Source of the DNA: G965237725 sp965237725
GTDB taxonomy: Bacteria; Pseudomonadota; Gammaproteobacteria; Arenicellales; Poriferihabitantaceae
Assembly (NCBI GenBank): GCA_965237725.1
Contig: OZ250151.1
Span: 3,472,001 to 3,536,000 of the forward strand
Direction of reading: 5' to 3'
Length of the DNA stretch: 64,000 bases
Shown here one piece after another: positions 17,287-25,344 of the stretch. Both the position numbers and the translations under genes were made by a program. Under the pieces are notes generated by a model, which saw nothing but the letters and a program-made list of their open reading frames with translations, had not been told where the DNA came from and made no database searches. Within the stretch, counting starts at the first letter, position 1, and every line of letters starts with the position of its first letter.

Positions 17287-18583
17287 ATTGATCCAGCATT
17301 CGATTTCGGATCTGCCATGCCTGGGTCGAGGCATCCACTTTTACGTCTTCCAATGTAATAACCTGATCTTGGGTTATTGGTCTACCAACAACGACGTCAC
17401 TGGCAAGCCCGATAGGGAGGGCATTTTTCGTTACACTGGTGGAGGATGGCATTAGTTTCCCCCAAACCGTGTACCCGCCTTCACCATCCAGAACTTCACC
17501 AACGTTAATATCCCGTTTCGCCACAGCAACAACATCACCATTAAAACAAATTGGAGATCCGGTGGGTCGATTTTGCAATGCTGCGTTTAGGATGGAAATA
17601 TTCAGTTCCAGGCCGATAAGGTGAAAGGGTTTGAACATCGCTGAATATCGACCACTGTCATCGGTGTTCATGCCGTATTGACGAAAGCATGCGGCGCTAT
17701 AATCATTTGGCGCTTCGAAAACACAATACACCCCCCATCTCAAGTCTCGTTCTACCGGCCCACCAGTACGATCAAGACTGGAAACCACTTCAACTTGCCC
17801 CGAGAATTCTAGCTGGCCGCCCTCGCTTTTTGGTTTAAGAACTTGTGCTAGTTCTTCCACGCCACAGGGTAGAAAGGCGAGACCACTGGTCGGCACTTTC
17901 AGGTCAGCGGCATTGGCGATGGCGGCCATCTCGATAGAAGATTTGGTGCCATCCAGAAATGAATTGAACATCTGGCTGCGCATACCTGCGGCGGTGGCCT
18001 GGTCTGCGGTCAGCCCATAGTGATCCCATACGGTATCTGGTGTAGATTGGTGATAGGCAGGTAAATATTTGGTACCTTTCCCCGCGGCAACAACATGAAA
18101 ACCGCAACTGCGTGCCCAGTCGATCATTTCCACGGTTAGTGCCGGTTGATCGCCATAGGCCATGGAATAGACCACGCCGGCTGCTCGCGCCTGGGCGGCA
18201 AGATAGGGGCCTGCCAGCACATCGGCTTCCACATTCACCATAACGACATGTTTTCCATGTTCCACACACAGCAGTGCATGTTTTATTCCCGCGGCGGGAT
18301 GACCGGTTGCTTCTACAACAACATCAACCCCATCGCTCCGAATCATGGCTTCGGCGTCGTCAATGAATGCCGTGTTACTGATTTGTGCTTCAGTCCAGCC
18401 AACTTCGCTGCAACGAGCCGCGGCCTGGGCTGGATCCAGATCCGCAATCATGGTGACCTCCAACCCGGGTGTAGTGGGGATCTGGCTTAGAAACATTGAT
18501 CCAAATTTACCCGCACCAATCAGACCAACCCGGACGGGCTTGTCATCAGCTGCGTGCTGGGTCAACGAAGAATATAGGTACAT
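17279..18583 (-). CDS. NAD(P)-binding oxidoreductase with C-terminal SAF domain (homoserine-dehydrogenase-like)
   Basis: 434 aa protein. Residues ~17-150 form a dinucleotide-binding domain (VRVGLIGAGKFGSMFLSQI, then VVVEATGHPAAGIKHAL). A middle domain resembles homoserine dehydrogenase-like proteins, with VVAAGKGTKYLP and SFLDGTKSSIEMAAIANAADL. The last ~90 residues look like an SAF domain (VVAVAKRDINVGEVLDGEGG, VVVGRPITQDQVI), as in sugar-acid processing enzymes and FlgA-like proteins. Such fusions occur in catabolism of branched or sugar-derived acids; the exact reaction is unknown. It starts 12 bases after the PhyH-family gene ends, so the two form an operon. Confidence 0.85.
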   Translation of the reverse strand: MYLYSSLTQHAADDKPVRVGLIGAGKFGSMFLSQIPTTPGLEVTMIADLDPAQAAARCSEVGWTEAQISNTAFIDDAEAMIRSDGVDVVVEATGHPAAGIKHALLCVEHGKHVVMVNVEADVLAGPYLAAQARAAGVVYSMAYGDQPALTVEMIDWARSCGFHVVAAGKGTKYLPAYHQSTPDTVWDHYGLTADQATAAGMRSQMFNSFLDGTKSSIEMAAIANAADLKVPTSGLAFLPCGVEELAQVLKPKSEGGQLEFSGQVEVVSSLDRTGGPVERDLRWGVYCVFEAPNDYSAACFRQYGMNTDDSGRYSAMFKPFHLIGLELNISILNAALQNRPTGSPICFNGDVVAVAKRDINVGEVLDGEGGYTVWGKLMPSSTSVTKNALPIGLASDVVVGRPITQDQVITLEDVKVDASTQAWQIRNRMLDQFS

Positions 18584-18595
18584 ATAAAAGTTTGG

Positions 18596-19375
18596 TTAGT
18601 TGATCAATTCTGACAGGGTGTCGTCTGCAAGCGGTTCGATTGGGCTGAAGTCGCGGTGGGCAACCCATTCCGGGCGCTTGAATTGCTGAATGTGATTATC
18701 AACATGACAAAGGGATAAGTAAACAATGGTGCGATCCATGGGGCTGATATTGGGGGGACTGGCATGGACAAGCAAACTGGAGAACAGCAGCATGGAGCCG
18801 GCTTCGCCGGTAGGTGCGACACAGCCGCCCTGTTGATAAAGCTCGGTTACGGTGTCACGGTCCAGGGTCCACAATGGATAGCTGGTGGTTTCGAGATCAT
18901 GGCCCGCTTCGACGACACCATGTTTATGGCTTCCGGGTAAAAATATCAGCGGCCCGTTGGCGGCGGTAACATCATCCAGGAAAACCGCGATGTTCATTGC
19001 CCTGGGTTCGGGCATCAAATCATCTCGCGCCCAGGTGCCATAATCCTGATGCCACTGCCAGACATCGCCATCGAACGCCGCTTTGGCATTGACTTTATAC
19101 TGATGCATATACACCGGCCCATCGAGAACTTGCATTACCGGTTTGATCAATCTTGGGTGTGCACCCAGTCTACGAAAAGCATCATTATAGGTGTGGGCGG
19201 CAAACGCTGTGCGGGCAACGCCGGATGATTCGCGCCACACTTCCTCGCGCTCCAATGCATAGACATCTTTGGCGGCTCCCCTGAGTATGTCAGTTTCCGC
19301 CTTGCTAAATGCATTGGGGAAAAACAGATAGCCAGATTGATCCAATTCCGTTAGCTGTTGTTGGTTGAGCTGCAT
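18596..19375 (-). CDS. Phytanoyl-CoA dioxygenase family protein, EctD-like
   Basis: Fe(II)/2-oxoglutarate-dependent hydroxylase of 259 aa. Iron ligands His109 and Asp111 lie in WQWHQDYGTW, and the distal His204 in LLVHASPPN; Arg215 in MDRTIVYL would hold 2-oxoglutarate. The stretch WHQDYGTWARDDLMPEPRAMN matches the WH-x-DF/Y-x-TW...D-x-MP-x-xR pattern of ectoine hydroxylase EctD, and FLDDVTAANGPLIFLPGSHKHG is also EctD-like. No ectABC genes are in the window, so the substrate could be a related solute rather than ectoine. It is cotranscribed with the SAF-domain dehydrogenase. Confidence 0.88.
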   Translation of the reverse strand: MQLNQQQLTELDQSGYLFFPNAFSKAETDILRGAAKDVYALEREEVWRESSGVARTAFAAHTYNDAFRRLGAHPRLIKPVMQVLDGPVYMHQYKVNAKAAFDGDVWQWHQDYGTWARDDLMPEPRAMNIAVFLDDVTAANGPLIFLPGSHKHGVVEAGHDLETTSYPLWTLDRDTVTELYQQGGCVAPTGEAGSMLLFSSLLVHASPPNISPMDRTIVYLSLCHVDNHIQQFKRPEWVAHRDFSPIEPLADDTLSELIN

Positions 19376-19440
19376 TGGTGTGTTTTGTTAATTTCAGAAT
19401 ATGCTGATGATTTTACACCTAGCAATCATTCAGGGAATAG

Positions 19441-19643
19441 TGGATCCCGGATAAGTGCTGCGCATTTGTTCGTATCATCCCTGATACTCACCCCGTTGGG
19501 GCTGCGCGAAATTCTGCTCCCGGCAGAATTTTCCGGGATGACGTTAGGATGAGTGCTGCGCACTTTGTTCGTATCATCCCTGATACTCACCCCATTGGGG
19601 CTACGCGAAATTCTGCTCCCGGCAGAATTTTCCAGGATGACCG
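19441..19643 (-). repeat. Two three-hairpin repeat units, inverted orientation
   Basis: The first unit, 19441-19543, is the clearest full copy. It starts TGGATCCCGGATAAGTGC and ends TTCCGGGATGACG, so arms ATCCCGGA and TCCGGGAT can pair around the three inner hairpins (GTATCA/TGATAC, CCCC/GGGG, TTCTGC/GCAGAA). The second unit, ~19565-19643, has decayed outer arms but intact inner hairpins. Orientation is opposite to the cluster at 1.1-2.0 kb. Confidence 0.88.
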
Positions 19644-19692
19644 GGGAAGGGGCGGTATATTAAAAAACGAGGGTTCAGAAAAAATAACTCCT

Positions 19693-19730
19693 CCGTCATT
19701 CCGGAAGACCGCAGGTCTATCCGGAATCCA
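19693..19730 (-). repeat. Short CCGGA palindrome, copy 3
   Basis: Arms ATTCCGGA and TCCGGAAT around AGACC-GCA-GGTCT, the reverse complement of the element at 1486-1523 apart from the loop. Confidence 0.8.
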
Positions 19731-19793
19731 TTTAACCACCCTGTCATAAATTGGCTTATTATTAGGTAGTTATAACAAATTCGATTAACACTT

Positions 19794-20369
19794 ATGGCTG
19801 TTCGAGAGATATTGCAAATCGGTCATCCCATCCTAGGGGCTCGTGCCGAGGAAGTTCCAGTCGAGGATATAAAATCCCCGGAAGTTCAAGGATGGATCGA
19901 TGATCTGATCGATACCATGCGCGATGCCAATGGTGCAGGGATCGCGGCGAACCAGATTGGTATTCCCCATCGATTATTTACCATTGAGGTTGGCAACAAT
20001 CCGCGCTATCCCTACAAGCCCGAAGTGCCCCTGACCATTGCAATCAATCCGAGCATCGAATTCCTGACCGATGAAACATTTATTTCAAACGAAGGTTGTT
20101 TGTCTGTGCCACAAATTCGTGGCGATGTGGATCGGCATGTAGAAATTGCGGTGAGTTTTTATGATCGCCATGGTGAAATACAAACGTACGATGTTAAAGG
20201 TTATTCGGCCTGTACCTGGCAGCATGAATATGATCATCTCGATGGCATTCTGTTTCCTCATCGGGTTACCAATCCCCTATCCTTTTGTTCATGGTTGGTG
20301 TTTCAGGAATATCGCCAGGCAGAATTTGCGGATCGCGTAAGGTTGCTGGTTGAAAAATGGGGCGCCTGA
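19794..20369 (+). CDS. def: Peptide deformylase
   Basis: Removes the formyl group from N-terminal formyl-methionine of new proteins, using Fe2+ or Zn2+. 191 aa with all three family motifs: GAGIAANQIG at 47-56, EGCLSVP at 100-106 (metal ligand Cys102) and HEYDH at 144-148 (two His ligands and catalytic Glu145). It lacks the usual fmt neighbour and has a divergent C-terminal tail rich in aromatic residues, so it is probably a second, accessory deformylase rather than the housekeeping copy. It stands alone between a repeat cluster and an ornithine-cyclodeaminase-like gene. Confidence 0.95.
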   Translation: MAVREILQIGHPILGARAEEVPVEDIKSPEVQGWIDDLIDTMRDANGAGIAANQIGIPHRLFTIEVGNNPRYPYKPEVPLTIAINPSIEFLTDETFISNEGCLSVPQIRGDVDRHVEIAVSFYDRHGEIQTYDVKGYSACTWQHEYDHLDGILFPHRVTNPLSFCSWLVFQEYRQAEFADRVRLLVEKWGA

Positions 20370-20470
20370 TAGCAGGCTAACTTTCATAACTTTGCTATCC
20401 AACATCCCGAATCGAGGATTTGGTAGACTGCCATCATGTCAATCCATCATTCAGCAAGCTTAAAAATGTC

Positions 20471-21436
20471 ATGAATTCTCCCGCCCCGTTATTATACTTG
20501 TCTAGCGAGACCCTCGAGTCGCTCAATATTACAACCGAGGAAGTAATTAACGCCATGGAAACGTTGATCATCGGCCAGGCCAATTCTCAGGTCTGGAATA
20601 CACCCAAATCTGTGATTCTGCCTGGAGATGGTCGTTACATGATGTCTACGTTGTCTGCCGCAAATGATCCGCCTTACCTTGCGGTGAAGTCGGTGATACT
20701 TAACCCGGCGAACACTGAAATAGGATTGCCTCAAATTAATGGCCTGATCATGGTATTGGATAGTGAGACCGGCATTCCAGTTGCGGTAGTGGATGGGAAC
20801 TGGGTGACGGCGATTCGTACCGCTGGTGCCAGCGCAGTAGTCGCCGGGCGCATGGCAAACCCGGAATCTGAAGTGGTCGGGTTTATCGGTTGTGGAGTTC
20901 AGGCATGCAGTCATCTAAAATTATTTGCCGACATGTTTCCCTTAAAAGAAATTCGCGCTTTGGGTCGGGGGGCGGCCAATCGGGATGCCCTGTGTCACAT
21001 GGCGGAAGGAATGGGGCTCAAGGCGGTTCCCTGTGAAAGCGGAGAAGAAGTGGTAGATAATGCTGATATCGTGGTTTCTTCGGTGACCATGACAATAAAA
21101 ATCGATCCATTCGTAGATCCGCGCTGGTTGAAATCCGGCGTATTTGTTTCCGCTACCGACGTGGCCTTGCCCTGGATTAAAGCGGGTATGTCTGCATTTG
21201 ATCGCATCATCATTGATGATATGGAACAGGAAGCGGCCATGCCCGAACCGATGGTGGCGCCTGAACTGATTAGTGGTGATATTGGTGCATTGGTTAATGG
21301 AAAAATTCCGGGTCGTAGCAGTAAAGATGAACGATCTGCATTTGTATTTCGTGCCGTAGTTTTAGGGGATCTTGCGCTTTCTGCCCTGGCTCTGGATAAA
21401 GCACGAGCAAGTTCTATAGGTCAGATTCTGGGTTAA
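20471..21436 (+). CDS. Ornithine cyclodeaminase / mu-crystallin family protein
   Basis: NAD(P)-dependent enzyme of about 321 aa from the ATG at 20471; an upstream TTG at 20420 would add 17 unconvincing residues. Family features are PKSVILPGDGRYMMSTLSA, then DGNWVTAIRTAGASAVVAGRMA and the Rossmann loop VVGFIGCGVQACSHL. Members range from ornithine cyclodeaminase to alanine and imine dehydrogenases and EutC-type proteins of ectoine breakdown, so the substrate is open. It is followed by a DMT transporter in the same direction after 75 bases. Confidence 0.9.
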   Translation: MNSPAPLLYLSSETLESLNITTEEVINAMETLIIGQANSQVWNTPKSVILPGDGRYMMSTLSAANDPPYLAVKSVILNPANTEIGLPQINGLIMVLDSETGIPVAVVDGNWVTAIRTAGASAVVAGRMANPESEVVGFIGCGVQACSHLKLFADMFPLKEIRALGRGAANRDALCHMAEGMGLKAVPCESGEEVVDNADIVVSSVTMTIKIDPFVDPRWLKSGVFVSATDVALPWIKAGMSAFDRIIIDDMEQEAAMPEPMVAPELISGDIGALVNGKIPGRSSKDERSAFVFRAVVLGDLALSALALDKARASSIGQILG

Positions 21437-21511
21437 GCACCAGTTGTAAATGGCGTAATTGTAAAGCTCACTGCGAAATAGTTTTCGTCATAAAATTAAA
21501 ATAATCATCAA

Positions 21512-22348
21512 ATGATTTATATCGCGTTAGCGATTCTCTCCTCCACAGCCGTTCTGGTTATATTTCGGTTGATCAAAAATACCAATACCGATACCCGACA
21601 TGCCATCACCATAAATTATTTGATTGCTGCTATTACCGGAGCTGTGTTGTTTGAAATGTCACCAGATTCGTTGACCGCACCCTGGTTCTGGCCAGCAGTA
21701 ATTGAAGGCGGTATCTTTTATATTGTATTCAGGGCCATGGCGCGAACCGCTCAGGTTAACGGTGTGGCAACTGCTGGAATCGCCACGAAAATGAGTGTAG
21801 TGATTCCGGTGAGCGTGGGCATCTTTTTCTTAAACGAAAGTTTAACCACCCTGAAAATTCTGGGTATCGCTGCCGGATTTATCGCCGTGATTCTTTCTGT
21901 AGGTAAAGACGCCCGATTTGATCAATGGAAATGGCCATTGATTTCCTTCCTGGGTATCGGTTTTATCGACACCAGTTTAAAACTGTTTCAGGTCTGGACT
22001 GTGGGAGAAGCAGAGTTTCCTGAATTAATCTCAACCATATTTGCCGGCGCTTTTGTCACCGGATTTATACACCATTTAACTTTTAACCAATGGTCAATGA
22101 ACAAGTCCAGCGTTATCAGTGGAACCATACTGGGAATCATAAACTTTGCCACCTTGTACTACATGATGAAGTCATTGGCCCTTGAGGGCTGGGAAAGTTC
22201 TGTAATTTTTCCGATAACCAATTTTGGCGTGGTTTTGTTGTCAACCCTCTCAGCTATACTGCTGTTTAGTGAACGTCTGACCAAACGGATCTGGAGTGGG
22301 CTTGGATTTGCTGCATTTTCGATATGGCTGCTGTATCTCAGTAATTGA
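21512..22348 (+). CDS. EamA-like/DMT family transporter
   Basis: Inner-membrane protein of 278 aa with about ten helices in two repeats. The first repeat has VATAGIATKMSVVIPVSVGIFFLNESLT and the second ends SSVIFPITNFGVVLLSTLSAILLFSERLT, the usual EamA half-repeat ends. Substrate unknown; direction and spacing suggest cotranscription with the ornithine-cyclodeaminase-like gene. Confidence 0.88.
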   Translation: MIYIALAILSSTAVLVIFRLIKNTNTDTRHAITINYLIAAITGAVLFEMSPDSLTAPWFWPAVIEGGIFYIVFRAMARTAQVNGVATAGIATKMSVVIPVSVGIFFLNESLTTLKILGIAAGFIAVILSVGKDARFDQWKWPLISFLGIGFIDTSLKLFQVWTVGEAEFPELISTIFAGAFVTGFIHHLTFNQWSMNKSSVISGTILGIINFATLYYMMKSLALEGWESSVIFPITNFGVVLLSTLSAILLFSERLTKRIWSGLGFAAFSIWLLYLSN

Positions 22349-22394
22349 GTTTTCTGGTGAAATACGTCTATGAAATTGCCTAAATCAATGCAAA

Positions 22395-22433
22395 TGGATC
22401 CCGGATAAGTGCTTCGCACTTTCCGGGATGACG
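22395..22433 (+). repeat. Short CCGGG palindrome with AAGTGC core
   Basis: Arms ATCCCGGA and TCCGGGAT around an inner AAGTGC-TTC-GCACTT hairpin, ending in GACG. This is the outer frame of the large unit at 19441-19543 with the three inner hairpins absent. Confidence 0.8.
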
Positions 22434-22436
22434 ATG

Positions 22437-22532
22437 AGATAAGTGCGAGGCACTTTGTTCGTATCATCCTTGATACTCACCCCGTTGGGGCTACGCGAAA
22501 TTCTGCTCCGGGCAGAATTTTCCGAGATGACG
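22437..22532 (-). repeat. Three-hairpin repeat unit, inverted orientation
   Basis: Contains GTATCA/TGATAC, CCCC/GGGG and TTCTGC/GCAGAA hairpins and ends TTCCGAGATGACGG. It lies directly beside the short version at 22395-22433. Confidence 0.85.
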
Positions 22533-22653
22533 GCTGAATAAACCACCCCAGTGTCCGGGATGACCGTAGGATGAGCGATTTTCAATGCTCGGGAATTTCG
22601 CATACAAGAAATGTATGAAATTTCCATGAGCCGGGCTTAACCAATTTTCCCTT

Positions 22654-22691
22654 CCGTCATTCCGGAAGACCGCAGGTCTATCCGGAATCCA
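22654..22691 (-). repeat. Short CCGGA palindrome, copy 4
   Basis: Same sequence as the element at 19693-19730, including the GCA loop. Confidence 0.8.
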
Positions 22692-22906
22692 TATCTGTTG
22701 CGAAAATTTGTATCGATTCCAAGAATACTCTGCAAGCCTACTGAAATATTGATGCATGGTATATTATTTTAAAACTATGGGGAATCTGGTGTTTGTTAGG
22801 CATTTGGTGCATTCGAAGGTTTATAGTTCCACGGAACTCAGGCAATGAGTTCCGGTCTAAAACAAGGTTGTTTTCTAACGCACTTTTCTTAAATGGGGTA
22901 AATACT

Positions 22907-23380
22907 ATGAAAAATATCATTAAAATAGTTTCAATCGCAGTAGTGTTGGCATTGGGCGGCACATCTATGGCTGCGGAGGAGGATCCATTATTAAACGCCA
23001 TTAAGGCACGAAAGGCAGATATGACTCTGCGAAATTGGAATGTAGGGCCGTTGTTTGGAATGGTCGAGGGAGATATAGAATACGATGCTGAGCTTGCGTC
23101 GGCTTTGGCGAATAATTTAAAACTGTTAACCCAGGCGAATAACGGGACAATGTGGCCCGAAGGCTCTGATAATCAGGCGTATCCCGATGATAGTCACGCA
23201 TTGCCTGAGAATTGGACTAATTACCCCGACGCTGCTGAAAAGTGGAATGCTTATGTGGACGCGGTAGCGGTTCTTGCAGATGTTGCTGGTAATGGGCTCG
23301 ATCAGCTCCAATCCGCAATCGGCGACGTAGGGGATGGTTGCCAGGGTTGTCACGATGATTTTAGAGAAGAGCTGGATTAA
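22907..23380 (+). CDS. Class II c-type cytochrome (cytochrome c'/c-556 family)
   Basis: Periplasmic haem protein of 157 aa from the ATG at 22907, which follows a GGGGTA ribosome site and starts a clean signal peptide (MKNIIKIVSIAVVLALGG..SMA-AEE). The haem motif Cys145-x-x-Cys148-His149 (CQGCHDDFR) lies at the extreme C-terminus, as in four-helix-bundle class II cytochromes. Met52 in LFGMVEG is a possible sixth ligand, which would make it c-556-like. The next gene encodes a b561-type membrane cytochrome, a likely electron partner. Confidence 0.92.
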   Translation: MKNIIKIVSIAVVLALGGTSMAAEEDPLLNAIKARKADMTLRNWNVGPLFGMVEGDIEYDAELASALANNLKLLTQANNGTMWPEGSDNQAYPDDSHALPENWTNYPDAAEKWNAYVDAVAVLADVAGNGLDQLQSAIGDVGDGCQGCHDDFREELD

Positions 23381-23417
23381 TTCTATTTATTCGGGCCTTC
23401 ATTCGATATAAGAAATA

Positions 23418-24035
23418 TTGAGTAGGGACCAATATCAACAACTAGCAGTTTGGGATGTCACGACTCGATGCTGGCACTGGATGCTGGCATCGACTGTAAC
23501 TATTGGATGGTTGCTTGGTGAGTTTCGAAATTACGACATCATACAATGGCATTTTTACGCCGGATATTGCACTGGTGCGCTGCTGTTGTTCCGAGTTTAT
23601 TGGGGGTTAGCCGGGCCCGAATCGGTGCGCTTCGCCTCCCTGATTCCCCATCCCCGAGCAGTAATCGGCTATCTGAAAGAACTATCTCATCGGCAACCCA
23701 GCGGTGTGGCGGGACATTCACCTGTAGGGTCCATCGCTGTACTGACAATGCTTATATTGCTTACGATTCAGGTTACCAGCGGTTTGTTCGCAGAGGACGA
23801 TGACTTATTCCACGAAGGACCTCTGGCGGATTTCGTGTCATCTCAATTTATCGGATTCGCAACATCTATTCATCACACCAATTCCAGTTTATTATTGATT
23901 CTATTTGGGCTTCACCTTGGAGTGATGGTTTTTTATTATTTCTGGAAGAAAGAGAATCTGGTGGTAGCAATGTTAAGTGGGAAAAAAACGGTGCGTGTCG
24001 ACAATGCAACTTCAGAATCTGTCGAACAAATTTAA
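23418..24035 (+). CDS. Cytochrome b561-type membrane protein
   Basis: Di-haem inner-membrane cytochrome of 205 aa. Four helices carry the usual His ligands: RCWHWMLAS (helix 1), QWHFYAGYCTGALLLFRVYWG (helix 2), and HHTNSSLLLILFGLHLGVMVFYYFWK (last helix pair). A TTG at 23418 is the only start that keeps the conserved VWDVTTRCWHW; the first ATG lies inside helix 1. It follows the cytochrome c gene after 37 bases. Together they look like a quinol-to-c-cytochrome unit of the kind paired with c' proteins in other proteobacteria. Confidence 0.9.
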   Translation: MSRDQYQQLAVWDVTTRCWHWMLASTVTIGWLLGEFRNYDIIQWHFYAGYCTGALLLFRVYWGLAGPESVRFASLIPHPRAVIGYLKELSHRQPSGVAGHSPVGSIAVLTMLILLTIQVTSGLFAEDDDLFHEGPLADFVSSQFIGFATSIHHTNSSLLLILFGLHLGVMVFYYFWKKENLVVAMLSGKKTVRVDNATSESVEQI

Positions 24036-24048
24036 CTGAAAATATATT

Positions 24049-25209
24049 TCACACCTCGATCATCTCAATGCTGCCAGCGCCGGCCAGCATCCGAGGTCCG
24101 GATTCTTCGAGTACATAGGTGCCACCCTGAATGACACCGAGATTTTCATCGGGTAATTCGATACAAGAATGTAATACAAATGCCATACCGGGCATTAACA
24201 CCGTTTCGAAGTCTCGCGAAATCTGTAAAGTCTCAAGCCAGATGGGCGGATAGGCTACGCCGATACCATATCCGAATCGCATCATTGCCGCGTGCTCAAG
24301 ACCATGTTTCACCAACGGCTCGAGGGATGCGGCCTCGACCTCTGCTACACCCACCCCGGGCGCAACCATAGCAATACCCGTATCAAGGGACTGCAATGCA
24401 ATATCATAAATCTCAGTTTCCCGCGTGCCAGGTCTGCCGCAACAAATAGTCTGAATCGCTGTGGCATGATAACGTTCACACACCCCGGCAAATTCTGCAT
24501 GTACAAGGTCGCCTTGCTGAATTAGTTTCGGTCTCGGCGTGCCATGACAGCCCGCGCTTCGATGACCCGAACTCAACTCGACGGGTATAGACCAGTAATC
24601 GCTGCCCGATTCACGCAGTGCAGATTCTATTGCACCCGCCATGGCAATTTCGGTGATGCCGTCCTTGCATGAATTCATCATCGAAGTTAAGCCGTGATTA
24701 GCAAATTTTCCCGCCGCTTCAATCAATTCAATTTCCCGGTCAGACTTGATTAGTCGCAAACGTCCCAGAATTTCTGTGGCATCCACCAGTTGTGCTGGAG
24801 ACAGTGTTGACGCCAGGGCCTGGCCGAGAGAATATGGGAGGGCATAGGACTGCATTTCAATTGCAATGCCGCCACTTCCGACCTTTTTATGTTTTAGGAT
24901 ATCGCGAATAATCCCGGCAAAATTTTCGCTGTGTAAGTGATAAGTGCGTATATCGCTGAGCCAGCTTGATTCCGTGGCCAGGGACAAATCTACATCCCGC
25001 AGTACTAATGTGGGTTCATCAACCCCAGCGGTAAATACCATGGCCTGGGGGCTGTTTACCCCGGTCCAACTATCGAAACCACCGAAATAAAACTGGTGCT
25101 CGGGGGCAATCATGATGCAGGCTTCGAGATCGTTATCGCGTAGCGCTTTGCGCGCAAGGGATAATCGGTTGGCGTAAGTGTCGTTATCGAATAGCGTGTA
25201 TTTGGGCAT
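24049..25209 (-). CDS. M24 family protein lacking metal ligands (creatinase / ectoine hydrolase DoeA-like)
   Basis: 386 aa from the ATG at 25209 (MPKYTLFDNDTYANRL). An N-terminal creatinase domain is followed by a pita-bread domain. The five metal ligands of M24 peptidases (D-D-H-E-E) are replaced: GDLVHAEFAGVCERYHAT has Glu and Thr in place of the two Asp, RFGYGIGVAYPP has Tyr in place of His, FVLHSCIE has His and GVIQGGTYVL has Gln in place of the two Glu. This points to the non-metal branch that includes creatinase and the ectoine hydrolase DoeA; YPP-x-W after the GIG motif is DoeA-like. It is divergent from a TauD-type dioxygenase. Confidence 0.88.
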   Translation of the reverse strand: MPKYTLFDNDTYANRLSLARKALRDNDLEACIMIAPEHQFYFGGFDSWTGVNSPQAMVFTAGVDEPTLVLRDVDLSLATESSWLSDIRTYHLHSENFAGIIRDILKHKKVGSGGIAIEMQSYALPYSLGQALASTLSPAQLVDATEILGRLRLIKSDREIELIEAAGKFANHGLTSMMNSCKDGITEIAMAGAIESALRESGSDYWSIPVELSSGHRSAGCHGTPRPKLIQQGDLVHAEFAGVCERYHATAIQTICCGRPGTRETEIYDIALQSLDTGIAMVAPGVGVAEVEAASLEPLVKHGLEHAAMMRFGYGIGVAYPPIWLETLQISRDFETVLMPGMAFVLHSCIELPDENLGVIQGGTYVLEESGPRMLAGAGSIEMIEV

Positions 25210-25344
25210 AAATTGCTTCGATCTTCTGGTTAAGAATTGGGTCAATAACAACTTTTACTCTGAACCAAAACAACACTACAATCAAGATGATCTGATGAAA
25301 AGATTAATATCATGAAAATATTTTTGTGGTGAATCGAATAATCA

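Larger units (their letters stand above)
19376..19793. other. 418-bp gene-free stretch carrying repeat elements
   Basis: Intergenic region between the divergent PhyH and deformylase genes. About half of it is repeat sequence (19441-19643 and 19693-19730). The remaining bases before 19794 should hold the deformylase promoter (AT-rich TTATTATTAGGTAGTTATAAC at about 19753-19773), but no box is strong enough to call. Confidence 0.5.
22349..22906. other. 558-bp gene-free stretch with repeat elements and a long hairpin
   Basis: Besides the repeats at 22395-22433, 22437-22532 and 22654-22691, an imperfect hairpin occupies about 22587-22632: GCTCGGGAATTTCGCATACA on one side and TGTATGAAATTTCC..GAGC on the other, around AGAAA. 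The region ends with the leader of the cytochrome c gene (ribosome site GGGGTA before 22907). An open frame could be extended upstream from 22907 to 22793 but looks non-coding and would spoil the signal peptide. Confidence 0.5.
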
